The notes under the pieces: generated by a model
Seen by the model: only the letters and a program-made list of their open reading frames with translations
Database searches by the model: none
Told to the model about the DNA's origin: nothing
Shown here: one piece after another, positions 41,321-49,108 of the stretch
Position numbering within the stretch: position 1 is the first letter of the stretch
Layout: each line of letters opens with the position of its first letter
Made by a program: the position numbers and the translations under genes
Assembly: GCA_938044045.1 (NCBI GenBank)
Contig: CALIQN010000110.1
Span: forward strand, 1-60,581
Length of the DNA stretch: 60,581 bases
Reading direction: 5' to 3'
DNA from: an uncultured Peptococcaceae bacterium
Lineage (GTDB): Bacteria > Bacillota > Peptococcia > Peptococcales > Peptococcaceae

Positions 41321-41341
41321 ATTCCCTACCGTCGTAGGAAT
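41321..41341 (-). promoter_or_regulatory. 5' hairpin covering the toxin ribosome site
   Basis: ATTCC(C)TAC pairs with GTAGGAAT around a CGTC loop (one bulge). On the toxin mRNA the 3' arm contains the TAGGGA ribosome site, so the hairpin would restrain translation, as in other type I toxins. Confidence 0.6.
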
Positions 41342-41502
41342 AGTTGACGATAAAAACACTGTAGCATATTACTGCTAAGATGGTGGCTTTTATTTTAAGC
41401 CTAGATAGAGGAAAATGTTGGGCAGAAAATTCTGCTGGGGTCTTATTTGGTGAGGAAGTGGTGGAAAAAGACTTATCCTAGGCACCCAGGGGCGTGTTTG
41501 TT

Positions 41503-41531
41503 TTGTCTTTTGGCTCGGATTTTGCTATGAT
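41503..41531 (+). promoter_or_regulatory. Predicted promoter of the 41560 gene
   Basis: TTGTCT at 41503-41508, 17-nt spacer, TATGAT at 41526-41531. Confidence 0.6.
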
Positions 41532-41559
41532 TAAAAAAATCACTAAAGGAGACACTAAC

Positions 41560-42618
41560 ATGGCACTGACCTATACCGTAGAACAGGTGGCAGACTTGCC
41601 CCAAGCAATTGACCTCGATAGCCTAGTCGCTTTTTTGAAAGATAGCCAAAGTTATGAATGGGCGATGTTTGCCTCTAAGACAGAAGACCCACAAGACACA
41701 CTAAAAGAGGCTTTACTAGAGACTAATTCCAAGCAGTGGTTGACACGTCCCTTATCAATTTTAGGGATAGACTTTACCCTCGCCTATCTGGATGACACTG
41801 TGGACAGCAGTCGTCCGATGATGACCAACTACCACAAAAATAGAATGCAGCTTTACCAAAAAGGGGAGGCACAAGTCTTTTACCTCAATGGATTGCCATT
41901 TTGGACACTGGGCGAGGCAAATCCTTTGGCGCTACTTCAGTTTGCACAAGATGAGGCGGGCAACGTTTTTTGTGTCAATGGAAAGCGACCTTTTCTTTTT
42001 GCCTCTGCGGAAGATTGGCAAAAGGCGACTGTCGAGACCTTTTTTACCCTTTGCTTGGACTATATCTTTTTTACGGATAGCTTGCGTCTACCGTCCTATA
42101 GCGCTTTCCTCGCCCTAGAGGCCTTGAGAGGACTGGCGATGGTGAGTTTAAATAAGCGCTACCGCTACCAAGTGGGGAGGCATGATGAACTAAGGGACAA
42201 TCTACACTACCTTGCCCAACTTTTAACCGGTCAAAAGCAAGCAAGGGGGATTTTGGATACGGTGGTGCTTATCACGGAAGATGGGGAGGATTTTCTCTTT
42301 TGGGAAGAGAGTTTTCAACAATTTGAGACCAAGGAAAGACGCCTCATGCACATCACAAGTGAAAGAGACCTTGCGGTGGCTTTAAGTCGTGATATGGAGA
42401 TTATTGTGCTACCACAAGCCCATTTGGAGACCTTTTTCTATATGCTACCAAGTTGGCGCAACAAAAAAATAGCCTATCTTTTAGATGAGGTGAGCCTAGG
42501 CAAAGAGGGTGCAGAAACGTTGTGGCAACGTCTGGAACATCGCATTGAAAAAGAGAGAAGTCTTGTTCTCTACCCTGAACAAGTGGACAAAGACCTTAGC
42601 CTTGCTTTTGAAGGCTGA
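41560..42618 (+). CDS. Cytoplasmic protein of unknown function (352 aa)
   Basis: No family is recognised. There is no signal peptide or membrane helix. The sequence is acidic and rich in L, F and E, with a start MALTYTVEQVADLPQAIDLD and hydrophobic patches (FYLNGLPFWTLGEANPLALL). ATG 41560 has AAAGGAG; an open extension of 22 codons overlaps the promoter and is rejected. It has its own promoter and terminator, so it is a single-gene unit. It may be a lineage-specific protein; structure prediction would be the first test. Confidence 0.75.
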   Translation: MALTYTVEQVADLPQAIDLDSLVAFLKDSQSYEWAMFASKTEDPQDTLKEALLETNSKQWLTRPLSILGIDFTLAYLDDTVDSSRPMMTNYHKNRMQLYQKGEAQVFYLNGLPFWTLGEANPLALLQFAQDEAGNVFCVNGKRPFLFASAEDWQKATVETFFTLCLDYIFFTDSLRLPSYSAFLALEALRGLAMVSLNKRYRYQVGRHDELRDNLHYLAQLLTGQKQARGILDTVVLITEDGEDFLFWEESFQQFETKERRLMHITSERDLAVALSRDMEIIVLPQAHLETFFYMLPSWRNKKIAYLLDEVSLGKEGAETLWQRLEHRIEKERSLVLYPEQVDKDLSLAFEG

Positions 42619-42627
42619 CGATAAAGG

Positions 42628-42662
42628 AGCTAACGCAGGTATCTTGGTGCGTTAGCTTTTTT
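42628..42662 (+). terminator. Intrinsic terminator
   Basis: Stem AGCTAACGCA / TGCGTTAGCT with a 10-nt loop and T-run. Confidence 0.88.
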
Positions 42663-42806
42663 GCTAGTGCTAGTCTAAAAAATAAAAAAAATTAAAAAAA
42701 GTGTGACTTTTTGTGCCACAAATTCGTCTTAGTAGGTGAAGGATAATTCAGTAAAGCTAAAAACCAACCTATCAATAGAAATGTTAAGATGAAAGGATGA
42801 ATTTTT

Positions 42807-43577
42807 ATGATGAAAAAAAGAATGGTCGCTATGATTTTAAGTGTTTCCATAACAGGCAGTTTTTTAGTGAGTGAAAGAGGGGAAGCCAATTCTAATTTAC
42901 CTGAAGTTAAAGACTTGAATTATACCATGATAGAATACAATCAAAGCGTGTTGACCCCTATGGAGCTCATGCGCCAAATCTTTCAGCCAAAGAGGAGTCA
43001 CGATATTGCTTCAGGTGCTTGGGCAACGAATGAAGGTAGCACTCTACCAAAGGATAACCCAGAGGCAATGCAGGCATTTAACAATGCGATGAGGGATTTT
43101 CTAGGCGGTCATTATGAAGTTATGGCGATCCTTGGATCACAAGTGGTGGCAGGCACAAATTATGCCTATCTCTGTAAGGGAAAAGCAGTCATCCCTAAAG
43201 CAAAATCAGCATATGTTATTGTATATGTCTATGAAAATCTTGAAGGTAAAGCAACTGTGACGGGGATAAAAGACTTACTTCAAGCTGCTCAAGAAGGGAT
43301 GACAGGTGGTTGGCAGTATCATCAAGGTAAGCCAGCTTTAAAGGATAATCCTAAGTTGAGCGCCGATTTTAAAAAGGCGATGGCTGACTTTGAGGGCACT
43401 TACTATAGTCCCATGGCCTATCTTGGCAGCCAAGTGACCACTGGCACAAATTATGCACTATTTTGCAGTGCCAGGGAAACAACTTTAGGCGCCAAGAGAA
43501 AGTTTTCAATCGTTACAATCAATAGTGACCTTAATGGCAAGGCAACACTTGTTGATATTGCTGATGTGTCTATCTAG
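42807..43577 (+). CDS. Secreted protein with two cystatin-like repeats
   Basis: A 256-aa exported protein. After a signal peptide (to about 27) it has two related repeats of about 85 residues, each with a Trp-containing start, NP...A.xF..AM.DF, LGSQV..GTNYA and a strand plus LxGKATVxxI. The first holds QVVAGTNY at 112-119, the hallmark loop of cystatins (QxVxG), and the second QVTTGTNY at 209-216. This suggests a cystatin fold and perhaps inhibition of papain-like proteases. The gene lies just upstream of a sigma/anti-sigma pair. AAAGGA precedes ATG 42807. Confidence 0.8.
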   Translation: MMKKRMVAMILSVSITGSFLVSERGEANSNLPEVKDLNYTMIEYNQSVLTPMELMRQIFQPKRSHDIASGAWATNEGSTLPKDNPEAMQAFNNAMRDFLGGHYEVMAILGSQVVAGTNYAYLCKGKAVIPKAKSAYVIVYVYENLEGKATVTGIKDLLQAAQEGMTGGWQYHQGKPALKDNPKLSADFKKAMADFEGTYYSPMAYLGSQVTTGTNYALFCSARETTLGAKRKFSIVTINSDLNGKATLVDIADVSI

Positions 43578-43608
43578 TTGAAGGCATAAGTGAGAGAAAG
43601 AGGATAGT

Positions 43609-44160
43609 ATGCAAGATGAGACAATTATCAGTCTCTACTTTAAAAGAGCAGAGGAAGCAATCACTGCCACAAAGGATAAATATGGTCGGCTGTTGGTTTC
43701 TATTGCCTATGGGATACTAAAAAATACAGCAGATGCCGAAGAATGTGAAAATGATACCTATCTAAAAACATGGGCAAGTATTCCGCCGAAAAAACCAGCA
43801 TTTTTAAGGGCATTTTTAGCTAAAATCACAAGAAATCTAGCCTTGGATGCTTATGAGGCAAAGCAGGCACAAAAACGTGGTGGTGGCGAAATACCAGCTG
43901 TTTTAGAGGAATTGGCTGAAATACTTCCAGATAAGGCGACTTTTTCAGAAACTTCAGATTTAGCAGAGGGGTTAAATGCATTTTTAGCAGACCTAAAGCC
44001 TGAGGCAAGTTATCTCTTTATGAGACGCTACTGGTTTGGCGACTCTCTACAGGAGCTTGCAGAGCGTTCTGGTTATGGCCTTAGTAAGATAAAAATGAGC
44101 CTTTCACGTTCAAAAAAACAGCTAGGGGAAAAGCTAGAAAAGGAGGGCTACCTTAGATGA
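43609..44160 (+). CDS. RNA polymerase sigma factor, sigma-70/ECF-like
   Basis: A 183-aa protein with region 2 (LVSIAYGILKNTADAEECENDTYLKTWASIPPKKP is recognisable in parts as the region 2.1-2.4 helices) and region 4 with an HTH (SLQELAERSGYGLSKIKMSLSRSKKQL). It is coupled by ATGA to a gene for a one-helix membrane protein, the usual sigma/anti-sigma layout. AGAGGATAGT lies before the ATG. Its regulon is unknown; the secreted cystatin-like gene 31 bp upstream may belong to the same unit. Confidence 0.9.
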   Translation: MQDETIISLYFKRAEEAITATKDKYGRLLVSIAYGILKNTADAEECENDTYLKTWASIPPKKPAFLRAFLAKITRNLALDAYEAKQAQKRGGGEIPAVLEELAEILPDKATFSETSDLAEGLNAFLADLKPEASYLFMRRYWFGDSLQELAERSGYGLSKIKMSLSRSKKQLGEKLEKEGYLR

Positions 44161-44789
44161 AAACACAAGAAGTCAAAAAACTGTTGTATGCGATGAGCGA
44201 GATTGATGATGCTTATATTGAAGCAGCCTTAAGCTTTACACCTAGGGTGAAAAAGCCTAGCACTAAGCTGACTTTTCCAGCGATGAAGCGAGTGGTCTTA
44301 GCGATGGCAGCTTTTCTAGTGATGGGTGTCAGTCTGTATTATCTTTCAGATTTTACCGAGGATGCACCTCCTATGATTGGGGAGGTTACACCTTATCAAG
44401 AAGTTGGCTCACTTCAAGTAGCCTCTTCTCTGGCAGGCTTTGAAATGATAGTGCCAAAAAACCAAGCATCTGAGTATGAGGTAGCTTATCTTGTCTATCA
44501 TGGCGATGGTATAGCAATGATTGAGGTAAATTATAAGGCAGAAAATGGGACTGATAGAGGATATTATGTCCGAAAGGCTAAGGGTAATGAAGACATCAGT
44601 GGAGATTACAATACTTATGCTAGCACAGATATTGAAAAGCGAGATGGTCGAGTGATTACCCTAAAAGGCAATGATGGCAAGTGGTCTTTGGCAACATGGT
44701 CAGCCAATGGTTATTCCTATGCAATCGGCTTACAAAATCAGTCAATGGATAAGGAGACAATCCTAGCCCTCACCAAGGAAATCAGCTAG
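44157..44789 (+). CDS. Membrane-anchored probable anti-sigma factor
   Basis: A 210-aa protein coupled to the sigma gene by a 4-bp overlap. A cytoplasmic N terminus of about 40 residues (KKLLYAMSEIDDAYIEAAL) is followed by one membrane helix (about 44-64) and an extracellular domain of about 140 residues with strands. This architecture is that of Firmicutes anti-sigma factors that release the sigma factor on an outside signal. No zinc-binding ZAS motif (HxxxCxxC) is seen. Function is inferred from position and topology. Confidence 0.8.
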   Translation: MKTQEVKKLLYAMSEIDDAYIEAALSFTPRVKKPSTKLTFPAMKRVVLAMAAFLVMGVSLYYLSDFTEDAPPMIGEVTPYQEVGSLQVASSLAGFEMIVPKNQASEYEVAYLVYHGDGIAMIEVNYKAENGTDRGYYVRKAKGNEDISGDYNTYASTDIEKRDGRVITLKGNDGKWSLATWSANGYSYAIGLQNQSMDKETILALTKEIS

Positions 44790-44843
44790 AAAAAGTGTGT
44801 TAAAAAAGACTAGCAAAGAAAAATTTTAGCATGGAGGAAAGAG

Positions 44844-45323
44844 ATGAAGCCAGTTGTTGTATTTTACTCTTATTCAGGGCTAACAAGGCGTTTAGCCAAG
44901 GATATTGCCTTGATTGTTGGTGGAGAGTTAAGGGAGCTAAAACCGGAAAAACCTTATTCTTTTTCTTACAATACTGCTGTTAAAGAGGCGAGAGCAGAGA
45001 TAGAAAAAGGCTATTGTCCGCCCCTGTTGCAGGGTGCAGAAAGCCTTGGAGAAACACAAGTGATTTTTATAGGCTCACCAAATTGGCTAAAGACTTTTGC
45101 CCCACCCATTCGTACCTTTTTGCACCAGGTGGATTTAAGGGGTAAGACCATCATTCCCTTTTGCACCCATGGTGGTGGGGGCTTTGGGAAAATGATGGAG
45201 GAGTATAGGGCAAGCTGTCCAGCGAGTACGGTGCAAGAGGGGATTGCCTTAAAATCAGATTATGATTTTGAGAATTTGGAAAGATGGTTAAGTGCGCTGA
45301 CTGTTTTAGACAAAGCCCTTTAA
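44844..45323 (+). CDS. Flavodoxin-like protein
   Basis: A 159-aa FMN-binding protein. The phosphate-binding loop at the N terminus reads VVFYSYSGLTRRLA, and the later loops IFIGSPNWLKTFAPPIRTFL and FCTHGGGGFGKMMEEY contact the flavin in the long-chain flavodoxin/NADPH-quinone family. It probably carries electrons or acts as a small quinone or flavin reductase. AGGAGG-like site GGAGGAAAGAG precedes the ATG. It is convergent with the small peptide gene at 45387. Confidence 0.9.
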   Translation: MKPVVVFYSYSGLTRRLAKDIALIVGGELRELKPEKPYSFSYNTAVKEARAEIEKGYCPPLLQGAESLGETQVIFIGSPNWLKTFAPPIRTFLHQVDLRGKTIIPFCTHGGGGFGKMMEEYRASCPASTVQEGIALKSDYDFENLERWLSALTVLDKAL

Positions 45324-45333
45324 AGCAAGGTAT

Positions 45334-45374
45334 ACAAAAAAAGCCATTCCAAGATTGAAATGGCTTTTTTTTGT
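45334..45374. terminator. Bidirectional intrinsic terminator
   Basis: AAAAAAAGCCATT pairs with AATGGCTTTTTTT, with A- and T-runs on both sides, between the convergent flavodoxin and small peptide genes. Confidence 0.88.
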
Positions 45375-45386
45375 ATAAACGCTGCT

Positions 45387-45485
45387 TTAATCTCGGCGTA
45401 GCTCAAGGACAAGACGGACTAAACTAACCAAGACAGTAAGGCTTGAGATGATTAGTGTGCACTTTAAAAGTTGTTCTGTTTCCAT
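45387..45485 (-). CDS. Small single-helix peptide, type I toxin-like
   Basis: A 32-aa frame: METEQLLKCT, a hydrophobic helix (LIISSLTVLVSLVRLVLEL) and a basic end RRD. Length and layout recall holin-like/TxpA-type toxins. It has a strong promoter (45529-45557), a GGGGGAT ribosome site and its own terminator, so it is expressed. No convincing antisense RNA was found, so a toxin role is uncertain. Confidence 0.5.
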   Translation of the reverse strand: METEQLLKCTLIISSLTVLVSLVRLVLELRRD

Positions 45486-45528
45486 GTTTTATCCCCCTGG
45501 TTGATATTCGTTTGATTTAGCTTAGTGT

Positions 45529-45557
45529 ATTATAAGCTATCTTACGAAGATTTTCAA
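45529..45557 (-). promoter_or_regulatory. Predicted promoter of the 45387 peptide gene
   Basis: On the minus strand: TTGAAA at 45557-45552, 17-nt spacer, perfect TATAAT at 45534-45529. Confidence 0.75.
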
Positions 45558-45597
45558 ATCATGGTAATAGAAAGAAGTATTAAGCAGATTAAATGCA

Positions 45598-45637
45598 TAA
45601 AAAAACTCAAGATGAGGAAAAACTATCTCATCTTGAG
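45598..45637 (-). terminator. Intrinsic terminator of the glutathione peroxidase gene
   Basis: A perfect 11-bp stem CTCAAGATGAG / CTCATCTTGAG, with a run of T on the minus strand after it. Confidence 0.88.
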
Positions 45638-45648
45638 GTGGGGATAAC

Positions 45649-46182
45649 TTATAAAAGTGCTTCGATTTCTTGAGCAAGTTCTTCTGGGGTGACCGTTGGA
45701 GAAAAACGTTCTACAAGGTTACCTTCTTTATCAATTAAAAACTTTGTAAAGTTCCACTTGATCGCATCGCCTTCACGGGTTTGCTTGAGTTCTTCAAGGA
45801 GCTTTTTAAAGTCTTCTGTACCAGCATTTTCTTTATCTTCTGGTTTTGCTTCACGAAGGGCTTTAAATAGTGGAATAGCATCTTCACCATTGACATCTAC
45901 TTTTGCAAAGGTTGTAAAAGTGGTGTTGTAATTGGTTTGGCAGAAGGTTTGGATTTCTTCATTGGTGCCAGGTGCTTGTTCCAAGAATTGGTTAGATGGG
46001 AAGTCTAAAATCACTAAGCCCTTATCTTTGTAAGTTTGATTTAATTTTTCTAAACCTTTATATTGTGGAGTTAAGCCACAAGCAGTAGCGGTATTAACGA
46101 TTAAGACTACCTTACCTTTGTAGGTTTCTAAGCTGACTTCCTTGCCATCTGCTGTTTGGACATTAAATTTATAAATATTCAT
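45649..46182 (-). CDS. Glutathione peroxidase family protein (thiol peroxidase)
   Basis: A 177-aa peroxidase. The peroxidatic Cys is C35 in NTATACGLTPQYKGL (selenocysteine in animal forms). The other conserved pieces are FPSNQF with its Gln and IKWNFTKFL with Trp-Asn-Phe, completing the catalytic tetrad. Bacterial cysteine forms often use thioredoxin as reductant; a thioredoxin-like protein is encoded nearby at 47290. ATG 46182 has AGAGGAG; the frame extends eight codons further but without a good site. Confidence 0.94.
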   Translation of the reverse strand: MNIYKFNVQTADGKEVSLETYKGKVVLIVNTATACGLTPQYKGLEKLNQTYKDKGLVILDFPSNQFLEQAPGTNEEIQTFCQTNYNTTFTTFAKVDVNGEDAIPLFKALREAKPEDKENAGTEDFKKLLEELKQTREGDAIKWNFTKFLIDKEGNLVERFSPTVTPEELAQEIEALL

Positions 46183-46255
46183 TTTATTTCTCCTCTCGAT
46201 AGACATGACGATTATTATTGTTTGTCATAGAGAAGTATACCCTAATCTACCTTTA

Positions 46256-46912
46256 TTAATCAGATTTAGGTTTTTTTGCAACTAATTTATAAATTGGGAG
46301 GCCTTCACGCACAAAACGGCGCTCATATTCTGTGGCAATGTTATCTTCTGGCAAGTAGGCATAGAGGTCACGTATCTCTTCTATAATCTGCCAATTGGCT
46401 GCCTTTAGCTCTTCAAGGGAAAAATCAAAAAGGGGCAGACCATCGGTTTTAAAGACGAGTTCGCCATCCTCTTTTAACAGCTGTTGGTAGACTTCAAGGA
46501 AGTGGTGATGGGTAAGACGCCTTTTGGCATGTCTCTTCTTTGGCCAAGGATCAGAAAAATTGAGATAAATCTTAGCAATACTGGCTTCACCAAAAATATC
46601 CACCAAGGTCTTGGCATCAGCTAGAAGAAATCTCACATTGTCACTAATCCCTTCGCCTTTGGTGTGCTTTTTGACCGCATCGACCAAAATTTCTGGTACA
46701 ATATCAATACCAAAGTGGTTAAACTCTGGATGAAATCGCCCATGAAGAGTAATAAAGCGTCCTCTACCACTGCCGATTTCTAGGATTAGGGGAAGGTCTT
46801 TTTGAACAAATACCTCTTGCCATGGACTAGCAAGTAGGGTGTCTTGGGTAAGGATATAGGGGCTTTCGGCGATACGTTCGGGCGTATCTTTGCGGCGTCG
46901 AACTCTAGCCAT
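46256..46912 (-). CDS. trmB: tRNA (guanine-N7)-methyltransferase
   Basis: A 218-aa SAM-dependent methylase that makes m7G46 in tRNA. It has MARVRRRKDTPERIAESPYI at the start, the SAM loop LEIGSGRGRF, the catalytic region YLNFSDPWPKKRHAKRRLT, and the C-terminal TEYERRFVREGLPIYKL motif. AAAGGA lies before the ATG. It is monocistronic on the minus strand. Confidence 0.96.
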   Translation of the reverse strand: MARVRRRKDTPERIAESPYILTQDTLLASPWQEVFVQKDLPLILEIGSGRGRFITLHGRFHPEFNHFGIDIVPEILVDAVKKHTKGEGISDNVRFLLADAKTLVDIFGEASIAKIYLNFSDPWPKKRHAKRRLTHHHFLEVYQQLLKEDGELVFKTDGLPLFDFSLEELKAANWQIIEEIRDLYAYLPEDNIATEYERRFVREGLPIYKLVAKKPKSD

Positions 46913-47016
46913 ATAAAAATCAGTCCTTTTCTCTTTTCATTTTTATAAAATTTCGTTACAATAATAGAAAAACATCTTCCCCATGATAGCATAAAAGGGG
47001 AGAAAGTGGGAATGCT

Positions 47017-47238
47017 ATGAAAGGTCATCTTGAATTATTTGAAAATAGATTAAAACAAGTTGCCAAAGGTTTAAAGGGCAGTGAGGCTATGAATAGCGAG
47101 GCGCTTTTTTTGGCCTTTGCTGATGCCCTAGGGGAGAGTATCCCCTACTATGATGTCCATAGTGGTGTGACATTAGCAGATTATTATAATGCTCAATTTG
47201 TGCAATTTGTCAAAGCTAAGCTAAAAGAGGCAAATTAG
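47017..47238 (+). CDS. Short protein of unknown function
   Basis: A 73-aa, probably helical protein without signal peptide or membrane helix. No family is recognised. The ribosome site is G-rich (AAAGTGGGA), and the gene stands 51 bp before the thioredoxin-like gene, which has a separate likely -10 element (TATGATAAT) between them. Confidence 0.6.
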   Translation: MKGHLELFENRLKQVAKGLKGSEAMNSEALFLAFADALGESIPYYDVHSGVTLADYYNAQFVQFVKAKLKEAN

Positions 47239-47289
47239 TGCAAATTTAGGGTATATGATAATGGAATAAGACAAAGGGGGACATGAAGG

Positions 47290-47601
47290 ATGAATTTTTT
47301 AACAGTCGATACTTTTCACCAAGAAATAGCTAAAGGTGGGATCAAACTGGTAACCTTTGTGAATCCAGGTTGCCAAGTGTGTGCCATAGTGTATCCTAAT
47401 GTAGAAGAAGCTGTAGCGCAACATCCAGATAAGCTCCAACTTTATCGTGTGGATGCCAAGGCAGATAAGCCTCTTATGGAGGAATTTTCTTTAAATGGGG
47501 TGCCACAGGTACTCTTCTTTAAGGAAGGTCGTTATATTGGCAAGATGGCAGGTCCTCAAGATGTCGAAGATTACTTAAAAAAGATTGAAGAAATTATCTA
47601 A
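47290..47601 (+). CDS. Thioredoxin-like protein
   Basis: A 103-aa thioredoxin fold with an atypical redox motif CQVC in VNPGCQVCAIVYP, where ordinary thioredoxin has WCGPC. The cis-proline loop NGVPQVLFFKEG is conserved. The different motif suggests a special partner or redox potential; it may serve the peroxidase at 45649. A G-rich ribosome site precedes ATG 47290. Confidence 0.88.
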   Translation: MNFLTVDTFHQEIAKGGIKLVTFVNPGCQVCAIVYPNVEEAVAQHPDKLQLYRVDAKADKPLMEEFSLNGVPQVLFFKEGRYIGKMAGPQDVEDYLKKIEEII

Positions 47602-47606
47602 ATGGG

Positions 47607-47635
47607 CGGTGTGGCAAACACACCGTTTATTTTTG
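47607..47635 (+). terminator. Probable intrinsic terminator
   Basis: Stem CGGTGTG / CACACCG with a 5-nt loop, then TTTATTTTTG. Confidence 0.75.
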
Positions 47636-47651
47636 CCTAGGGAGTGAAGAG

Positions 47652-48422
47652 ATGAAATTTATCTCATGGAATGTCAATGGTCTCCGTGCGGTTTATCAAA
47701 AAGGTTTTATGGATATTTTTAACGGCTTAGATGCTGATATCTTTGCTTTGCAGGAGACAAAAATGCAACCGGATCAGTTGACCCTTGAGTTAGAGGGTTA
47801 CCATCAATTTTTTAACAGTGCTGAGAAAAAAGGGTATTCTGGCACAGCAATTTTTACCAAAAAAGCGCCTTTGGCAGTGCAAAATGGTATTGGCGTTGCC
47901 GAGCATGACAAGGAGGGGAGGGTGATTACCCTCGATATGGGTGAGTACTATTTTGTGACCACCTATACACCTAATAGCCAAGACAAACTCAAGCGTTTGG
48001 CGTATCGCCTTTCTTGGGAAGAAGCTTGGAAAGCTTATCTCAATAGTTTAAAAGCCCATAAACCAGTGGTGATTTGTGGAGATCTCAATGTCGCCCATAC
48101 AGAAATTGATCTCAAAAATCCAAAAACCAATCGCAAAAACCCTGGTTTTTCTGATGAAGAGCGAGAGGCTTTTACTAGACTTTTGGCAGATGGCTACATT
48201 GATACTTGGCGTTATCAGCACCCTGATACTATTGAAGTGTATTCTTGGTGGAGTTATCGCTTTAAGGCGAGAGAAAAGAATACGGGTTGGCGGATAGATT
48301 ATTTTCTAACGAGTGAGGACTTGCAAGATAAGATCGCCACCACTGCCATACACACGGATATTTTTGGTTCTGATCATTGCCCGGTGGAACTTGTCTTAGA
48401 GGATAAGGAGGGGCTATGCTAA
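47652..48422 (+). CDS. exoA: Exodeoxyribonuclease III (AP endonuclease)
   Basis: A 256-aa base-excision repair nuclease of the ExoIII/Ape1 family. The active-site motifs are FISWNVNGLRA, ALQETK (metal Glu), GDLNVAH (catalytic Asp/Asn) and FGSDHCPV (catalytic Asp-His). It overlaps the next gene cysE by 7 bp. Its partner in repair here is the uracil glycosylase at 13684. Confidence 0.96.
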   Translation: MKFISWNVNGLRAVYQKGFMDIFNGLDADIFALQETKMQPDQLTLELEGYHQFFNSAEKKGYSGTAIFTKKAPLAVQNGIGVAEHDKEGRVITLDMGEYYFVTTYTPNSQDKLKRLAYRLSWEEAWKAYLNSLKAHKPVVICGDLNVAHTEIDLKNPKTNRKNPGFSDEEREAFTRLLADGYIDTWRYQHPDTIEVYSWWSYRFKAREKNTGWRIDYFLTSEDLQDKIATTAIHTDIFGSDHCPVELVLEDKEGLC

Positions 48423-49108
48423 ATCGTTTACAAAGGGACATCCAGTCCATCAAAGAAAGAGATCCTGCAGCGACAGGACTTTTGGATATCTTGCTCAACT
48501 ATCCAGGGCTTCATGCCATTTGGGTACATCGCTTGACTCACAAGCTCTATAAAAGGGGGAACCGAACCCTAGCACGTTTCTTATCACAGATTGCACGGTT
48601 TTTCACCCAAGTGGAAATTCATCCAGGTGCTGTGATAGGTGAAGGACTTTTTATCGACCATGGTTGTGGGATTGTGATTGGTGAGACCACTATTATTGGC
48701 GATAATGTCACGATTTACCAAGGGGTCACTCTAGGGGGAACAGGTAAAGAAACCGGCAAGCGTCACCCGACCATTGGGGACGATGTGATGATTTCTTCCG
48801 GTGCCAAGATATTAGGCAATATTACCATTGGCAGCAATGTCAAAATTGGGGCAGGTTCTGTTGTTTTAAAACACGTACCATCCAATGCGACAGTTGTCGG
48901 TGTGCCAGGGCGAGTCGTGCGTCAAGATGGACAAAAGGTACAAAATCTAATCACCGAGCTAGATCATGGGCATTTGCCAGATCCTATTGGGGATAGCTTG
49001 TACGAGTTGCGCAAGAAAATAAAGAGCCTAGAGATGAGACTAGCAAAGTATGAGAGCGAAAAGAGAGATGCGGAGGGTGAGCATGCAAACGAAACTCAGT
49101 CTGTATAA
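48416..49108 (+). CDS. cysE: Serine O-acetyltransferase
   Basis: A 230-aa hexapeptide-repeat enzyme making O-acetylserine, the first step of cysteine synthesis. The N-terminal helical part (DILLNYPGLHAIWVHRLTHKLY) is followed by the left-handed beta helix with IHPGAVIGEGLFIDHGCGIV, catalytic His and IYQGVTLGGTG. The C terminus is longer than in many and charged, as in short Gram-positive forms with extra helix. It overlaps cysS, so cysteine synthesis and cysteinyl-tRNA formation are linked. Confidence 0.95.
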   Translation: MLNRLQRDIQSIKERDPAATGLLDILLNYPGLHAIWVHRLTHKLYKRGNRTLARFLSQIARFFTQVEIHPGAVIGEGLFIDHGCGIVIGETTIIGDNVTIYQGVTLGGTGKETGKRHPTIGDDVMISSGAKILGNITIGSNVKIGAGSVVLKHVPSNATVVGVPGRVVRQDGQKVQNLITELDHGHLPDPIGDSLYELRKKIKSLEMRLAKYESEKRDAEGEHANETQSV

